From: Neorhizobium vignae
Lineage (GTDB): Bacteria; Pseudomonadota; Alphaproteobacteria; Rhizobiales; Rhizobiaceae
DNA: 64,000 nt
Direction: 5' to 3'
Assembly: GCF_000732195.1 (NCBI RefSeq)
Contig: NZ_JNNU01000002.1
Location: 1-64,000, forward strand
The notes beneath the pieces are model-generated. The model was not told the DNA's origin. It saw nothing but the letters and a program-made list of their open reading frames with translations, and did no database searches. Made by a program: the position numbers and the translations under genes. Below, in pieces: positions 59,997-64,000 of this stretch; the first letter of the stretch is position 1; the number at the start of each line of letters is the position of its first letter.

Positions 59997-60027
59997 TTGA
60001 CCTCAACATTGGTTGAGGTCCCATAAA
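59997..60027 (+). promoter_or_regulatory. SoxR-type promoter of the ABM gene
   Basis: -35 TTGACC (59997-60002) and -10 CATAAA (60022-60027) are 19 bp apart, the stretched spacer of MerR-family promoters. Between them lies the 18-bp dyad CCTCAACATTGGTTGAGG (60001-60018), identical in both 6-bp half-sites to the SoxR box, and with the same offsets to -35 and -10 as in the E. coli soxS promoter. It should be activated by oxidised SoxR in response to redox-cycling compounds. Confidence 0.82.
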
Positions 60028-60029
60028 CG

Positions 60030-60058
60030 CCCCTGTTCAGAAACGAACAGGGGTTTTT
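60030..60058 (+). terminator. carA terminator that also sequesters the ABM gene ribosome site
   Basis: Perfect 9-bp stem CCCCTGTTC (60030-60038) with GAACAGGGG (60045-60053) and TTTTT. It follows the carA stop by 67 bp. The AGGGG in the 3' arm is the only Shine-Dalgarno for the ATG at 60062, so the folded hairpin hides it. Confidence 0.85.
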
Positions 60059-60061
60059 CAT

Positions 60062-60412
60062 ATGAGCGAAATACGCAACGGACGCGTGGTCCGCGTCAAC
60101 AGGTTCTCGGTGCCGGAAGAGGCACGCCCGCAATTCATGGCGCTTCTCGAGCGCACCCACCGGGTGATGCGCGAGCAGCCGGGCTTTGTCGACGACATGA
60201 TATTGGAACAGCAGGCGGCCGCCGGCCTTCTCAGCCTGATCACCATCATCCAGTTCGAGGGCGAACACGTTCTCCAGCCGATCATCGCCGCCGTCGCAAG
60301 GTCGGACAGGGAAGCGGGCATCGACCGTCAGGCCCTCAGCCGCGAACTCGGCGTCGAGGCGAATGTCGGCTTCTATGCGCCGGTCACGTTCCGCGAACTT
60401 CTGCCCGCCTGA
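60062..60412 (+). CDS. ABM-domain protein (antibiotic biosynthesis monooxygenase family)
   Basis: 116 residues, a dimeric ferredoxin-like ABM fold: VVRVNRFSVPEEARPQFMALLERTHRVMREQPGFVDDMILEQ and SLITIIQFEGEHVLQPIIAAV. Small ABM proteins oxidise quinols or similar aromatics without cofactor, or degrade haem. Control by a SoxR box suggests a role in clearing redox-active quinone- or phenazine-like compounds. The ribosome site lies within the preceding terminator hairpin. Confidence 0.86.
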   Translation: MSEIRNGRVVRVNRFSVPEEARPQFMALLERTHRVMREQPGFVDDMILEQQAAAGLLSLITIIQFEGEHVLQPIIAAVARSDREAGIDRQALSRELGVEANVGFYAPVTFRELLPA

Positions 60413-60439
60413 GCGTCGCCACGCCGGACGAGCAGGCCC

Positions 60440-61837
60440 TCAGCGGGCCGCCATCGTCCGGCGGTTCACCAGCAGCCAGAACCGGCCGCAAAGCAGAGCG
60501 GCCGCCGCCGCAAGCCCCGTCACGAAGCCGAACCAGACCCCCTCGCCGCGAAAACCGAGCGGGAAGGCGAACACCCAGGCGCAGGAAAAGCCGATCGGCC
60601 AATAGGCGATCAGTGCCAGCACCATCGGCACCCTGGTGTCTTTCAGGCCACGCAACAGGCTGGCACCGACCACCTGCAACCCGTCGACCAGCTGGAAAGC
60701 CCCGGCGATCACGATCAGCGGCACCGCCAATTCCAGCACGGTCGCGGCATCCTCCTTGCGTATATCCAGGAAGAGATTGCCGAAGAAGCGCGGGATCGTC
60801 GCATAGAGCACGCTGCCGATCGTCGTGAAGAGCACGCTGACCACCAGCACAGCGATGGCGGCACGCTTGACGCCGAGCAAATCGCCGCGGCCGTTGGCGA
60901 GCCCGACGCGCACCGTCGCCACCTGCGACAGGCCGAGCGGGATCATGAAGGCGATCGCCGCGAGCTGCAGCGCGATGCCGTGGGCAGCGAGTTCCAACTT
61001 GCCTATGACGCCCATCAGCAGGGAAGCGGCCGAAAACAGGCTGGTCTCCGCCAGAATGGTGAAGCTGATCGGCAGGCCGAGGACGACGATCTCGCGCACC
61101 ATGCTCCAGTCCGGCCGCCAGAAACGCACGAAGATCTCGTAGGCACGCATCTTCGGCTGGCTTTCCACATAAAGGAGGGCGGCCACGAAACCGAACAGGT
61201 TGGCAGCGACGGAAGCGATCGCAGCCCCGTGCAGCCCCATGTTCGGCGCGCCGAAATGGCCGAAGATCAGCAGATAGGCGAGACCGGCATTGATGAAGAA
61301 CATCGCGATCGTGACGTAGAGCACGATGCCGCCTTTCTCGAGCCCGGTGACGAAGCTTCGAAGCGCCATCAGGCCGAGTGCCGGGAAAATGCCCCATTGG
61401 GCGATGCGCAGGTAGCTCTGCGCGTTCGCCGCGACATCCGGCTGCTGCCCGAGCGCCAGAAGGATGGGTTCGGAAAACCAGAGCAGCGGCGCCGTCAGCA
61501 CCCCGAAGGCAAGCGCGATCCACAAGCCCATGCGCACCGAACGGCGCACCGAGCGGGTATCGCCATGCCCGAGCGCCTGTGCCACCATCGGCACCACGGC
61601 GCTGGTAAAGCCGGTACCGAAGATGAAGACCAGGAAAAACATCTGGGTGGCGAGCACCACGGAGGCGAGCTCGGTCGTCCCGAGCCAGCCGACCAGGATG
61701 ACGTCGGTCGTATTGATCGCCATCTGCGCAAGCTGGGCGCCGACCAGCGGCACACCGAGCGCAAAGGTCGCGCGCATATGCGCGGACCAGGAATTGTCCG
61801 TCACCGCCACGGCCATGGTGGGGGAAAGGCTCGACAT
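60440..61837 (-). CDS. MATE-family multidrug exporter (NorM-like)
   Basis: 465 residues with twelve predicted membrane helices in two repeats: N-lobe LVGAQLAQMAINTTDVILVGWLGTTELAS, then LRIAQWGIFPALGLMALRSFVTGLEKG, C-lobe LGLPISFTILAETSLFSAASLLMGVIGKLELAAH and LVIVAGAFQLVDGLQVVGASLLRGLKDT-like motifs. Exports cationic drugs in exchange for Na or H ions. Monocistronic. Confidence 0.92.
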   Translation of the reverse strand: MSSLSPTMAVAVTDNSWSAHMRATFALGVPLVGAQLAQMAINTTDVILVGWLGTTELASVVLATQMFFLVFIFGTGFTSAVVPMVAQALGHGDTRSVRRSVRMGLWIALAFGVLTAPLLWFSEPILLALGQQPDVAANAQSYLRIAQWGIFPALGLMALRSFVTGLEKGGIVLYVTIAMFFINAGLAYLLIFGHFGAPNMGLHGAAIASVAANLFGFVAALLYVESQPKMRAYEIFVRFWRPDWSMVREIVVLGLPISFTILAETSLFSAASLLMGVIGKLELAAHGIALQLAAIAFMIPLGLSQVATVRVGLANGRGDLLGVKRAAIAVLVVSVLFTTIGSVLYATIPRFFGNLFLDIRKEDAATVLELAVPLIVIAGAFQLVDGLQVVGASLLRGLKDTRVPMVLALIAYWPIGFSCAWVFAFPLGFRGEGVWFGFVTGLAAAAALLCGRFWLLVNRRTMAAR

Positions 61838-61965
61838 GACACTCCTCCGCAGACGAAAAAAGCCGCTTCCAGAAACTGGCGAGCGGCGGATGATGCAGCC
61901 TATAGAGGAGCATCATCCGTGCGGCAACACTTACAGGTGATTCAGCAGAATTTTTGGACGTCGGT

Positions 61966-63225
61966 TCAAGAAATCTGATGAGTGAATTCGTTCTCGGCCG
62001 GAACGACGGGCGTTTTTCGTGAAATCCGGCTCAAAAACACCACAGTCGCACCAGCCAGAAAGATCGCCGCCATCATGTAGGGCGCACCCGCAAACTCCAC
62101 TTTCGCATGCCCGCCCGTAAACGCGCTGAACAGCTGCGTGAAGATCAACGGACCGATGATCGTCGTCAGGCTCGTGAGGCTCGTCATCGCGCCCTGCAGC
62201 TCGCCTTGAGCGGATGGCGGTACCTTGGCCGAAGCGATGCTTCGGAGCGCCGGATCGGCGACGTTCTCGATCGTGGTCACAAGGATGATGGCATAGACCA
62301 TCCACCCCTCCCAGGCGAAGGCATAGCCGGTGAGGCCAAGGCAGGAGAAGCAAAGCCCGAGCACCGCCGTCCTCCATTCGCCGAGCACCGGCACCAGTTT
62401 CGGCAGGATGAAACCCATGACGACAGCCGCGCAGATGCCGAAGAGGCCCAGCGACAGGCCGATCTGCCCCTCGCTCCAGCCGTAGCGATAGGCCGACACG
62501 AAGGACCAGACCGACGGATAGACCGCATGCGCCAACCAGTAGAGGAACATCACCAGCATGACCCAGCCGATCCCCGGATAGTGGCGCATCTGACGCAGCG
62601 CGCCGAACGGACTGGCGCGTTTCAGCTCGAACTTGCGGCGGTTCGCCCTGTCGAGCGTTTCCGGCAGCAGAAACCAGGACGCGACGAAATTGGCGAGCGA
62701 CAGAAGCCCGGCTCCGAGGAAAGGCACGCGCGGACCGAGTTCACCGAGCAGGCCGCCGATCACCGGCCCGACCGTGAAACCGACGCCGAAGGCGATCCCG
62801 ATAAGCCCGAAATTCTTGGCGCGGTTTTCGTCACTACTGATGTCGGCGATATAGGCGGAGCAAGTGGCGAAACTGCCGCCGGAAATACCGGCAAGCACAC
62901 GGCCGACGAACAGCATCCAGAAACTGGTGGCAGCCGCGCAGATCAGGTTGTCGAGCGCGAAAGTCAGCACCGAGGCGAGCAGGATCGGCCGGCGGCCGTA
63001 ACGGTCCGAGAGGTTGCCGAGCAGCGGTGCGAACAGAAACTGCATGCCGGAATAGATCAGCAGCAGCCAGCCGCCATCGACAGCCGCCGCACTCATGTCG
63101 TCGCCGGTCAGTTCGCGCAGGAAGGTCGGCAGCACCGGCATGATGATCGCGATCCCGATGATGTCGAGGAACAGGATCATGAAGACGAGGAAAAGGCCGC
63201 GGCGAACGAATTTCGGGTCGAGCAT
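61966..63225 (-). CDS. MFS exporter, TetA/TCR type
   Basis: 419 residues from the ATG at 63225. Twelve helices. The signature GNLSDRYGRRPILL after helix 2 and the antiporter motif C-like GPVIGGLLGELGPRVPF in helix 5 place it in the DHA1 drug:H antiporter group, close to tetracycline exporters (FLDIIGIAIIMPVLPTFLREL start). Substrate cannot be told; housekeeping TetA-like genes of rhizobia need not give resistance. A regulator is not adjacent. Confidence 0.9.
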   Translation of the reverse strand: MLDPKFVRRGLFLVFMILFLDIIGIAIIMPVLPTFLRELTGDDMSAAAVDGGWLLLIYSGMQFLFAPLLGNLSDRYGRRPILLASVLTFALDNLICAAATSFWMLFVGRVLAGISGGSFATCSAYIADISSDENRAKNFGLIGIAFGVGFTVGPVIGGLLGELGPRVPFLGAGLLSLANFVASWFLLPETLDRANRRKFELKRASPFGALRQMRHYPGIGWVMLVMFLYWLAHAVYPSVWSFVSAYRYGWSEGQIGLSLGLFGICAAVVMGFILPKLVPVLGEWRTAVLGLCFSCLGLTGYAFAWEGWMVYAIILVTTIENVADPALRSIASAKVPPSAQGELQGAMTSLTSLTTIIGPLIFTQLFSAFTGGHAKVEFAGAPYMMAAIFLAGATVVFLSRISRKTPVVPAENEFTHQIS

Positions 63226-63496
63226 TAAAAATGTCTCTCTAGCAATGGTGTTTTCTGGAAAGACGATCAACTCGCCGGGTTGCCTACATAGCGGCAAACG
63301 AAAACGGAAACAATCCGTGAACATTTCAAAGTTTTTGATGAACGGTACAACCTTCACGCATCGTTCGGCCGGCTCGGCGATCTCGATGTCGGGCGCACCC
63401 GCCGACAGGATGTTTCCCGTCCGGAAGGTCTCGACAGTCCAAACCGGAGCCCATAGAGATTGGAGGTGACCTCCCTCTCTCCGGCAGACCTCCCTC

Positions 63497-63976
63497 ATGA
63501 TCGAACTTTTCTGGCGCGGCATCCTGATCGGCCTTGGGGCAACCATCCTGATGGATCTCTGGGCAATCGTCCTCAGTAAGGTCTTTGGCCAGCCAAAACC
63601 CAACTGGGCGCCAGCCGGGCGCTGGTTCTGGCACCTGCGCCGCGGGAAGGTCTTTCACGACAGCATCGCCGCCGCCGACCCTTACGAACATGAACTCGCC
63701 CTCGGCTGGGCCGGCCATTATGCCGTCGGCCTTCTCTACGGCGTGATCCTTGCCCTCATCATGGGACCGGGTTGGTTTGCCGCGCCGACCTTCATTCCCG
63801 CCTGGATCCTCGGCATCGTCACCATCGGCGCCGGCTGGTTCCTGATGCAGCCCGGCATGGGACTCGGCTGGGCCGCCTCGAAGACGCCGAAGCCCCGCAA
63901 GGTCCGCGTCCTCAATTTTGCCGCCCACACCGTTTTCGCGCTCGGGCTTTACGGCACCGCCCTGCTGATCCGCTAA
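63497..63976 (+). CDS. DUF2938 membrane protein
   Basis: 159 residues, four membrane helices, with family motifs GATILMDLWAIVLSKVFGQPKPNWAPAGRWFWHL, LGWAGHYAVGLLYGVILALI, and FLMQPGMGLGWAASKTPKP. Conserved in proteobacteria; function unknown. AGACCTCCCTC lies before the ATG. Ends just before the window edge. Confidence 0.88.
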   Translation: MIELFWRGILIGLGATILMDLWAIVLSKVFGQPKPNWAPAGRWFWHLRRGKVFHDSIAAADPYEHELALGWAGHYAVGLLYGVILALIMGPGWFAAPTFIPAWILGIVTIGAGWFLMQPGMGLGWAASKTPKPRKVRVLNFAAHTVFALGLYGTALLIR

Positions 63977-64000
63977 CCTTCCAGATCCCGCTTCATCCGG

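Noticed and set aside
60384-61916. 510-codon minus-strand frame overlapping the MATE gene
   Set aside because: Arg/Cys-rich alternate frame; the 465-residue MATE exporter in the other frame has clear membrane helices.

Overview
The window is chromosomal DNA of an alphaproteobacterium, most likely Rhizobiaceae (Rhizobium/Agrobacterium/Neorhizobium). The evidence is the host gene block carA - yqeY - dnaG - rpoD, the high-GC codon use, and families typical of rhizobia (DUF982, DUF930, YjbQ, DUF427). Positions 1 to about 45,740 hold most of an integrated siphovirus-like prophage; 45,740 to 64,000 is host core chromosome. The right prophage end is the 3' end of a tRNA-Ile2(CAU) gene on the minus strand (45738-45813), next to the tyrosine integrase. 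The left end is not in the window: no second copy of the tRNA 3' end is visible, so the prophage is longer than 45.7 kb or its left arm has been rearranged near an IS110-family insertion (about 109-1428).

Prophage layout. The late operon runs leftward from 27,043 to 1,509: small and large terminase, portal, scaffold-like protein, major capsid, neck/connector genes, MuF-like minor capsid, tail terminator, tail tube, a tail-chaperone pair joined by a -1 frameshift site, tape measure, four distal-tail proteins in the order seen in gene transfer agents, tail hub, LamG-containing tail fibre, GH19 endolysin with a C-terminal membrane anchor, and an overlapping spanin pair. Into this leftward operon are set at least eight small genes on the opposite (plus) strand, most with their own Shine-Dalgarno; I read these as morons. 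At the packaging end sits a larger plus-strand gene for a PCTIR/CAP12-type TIR protein, a probable NAD-cleaving defence protein. The leftward early operon (37,225 to about 29,178) starts with a Cro-like protein and a DpdA/TGT-like protein that may put 7-deazaguanine bases in DNA; it continues with regulators, a RuvC-like resolvase, a DnaB-like helicase and a PPCQ-motif protein. The rightward operon (39,295-45,678) carries a Bet/RecT annealing protein, an HNH protein, an excisionase-like protein and the integrase.

The immunity region is lambda-like. An S24-peptidase repressor lies between two clusters of three palindromic operators each (37235-37319 and 39123-39186). At three inferred promoters an operator fills the spacer between the -35 and -10 boxes, and two of these predict leaderless transcripts. 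The repressor gene is followed, apparently in one operon, by a 29-residue lipoprotein, a zinc-ribbon protein and a membrane-anchored coiled-coil protein, the set expected to be expressed in the lysogen.

Host region: SIMPL-domain protein, YjbQ, DUF1428 and DUF427 proteins, a zinc alcohol dehydrogenase, a DUF930 protein, a TetR regulator with an SMR exporter, rpoD, a GFA protein, dnaG, yqeY, carA, an ABM-domain protein, a MATE exporter, a Tet-type MFS exporter and a DUF2938 protein. A strong SoxR box with exact MerR-type promoter geometry lies between carA and the ABM gene and is interleaved with the carA terminator.
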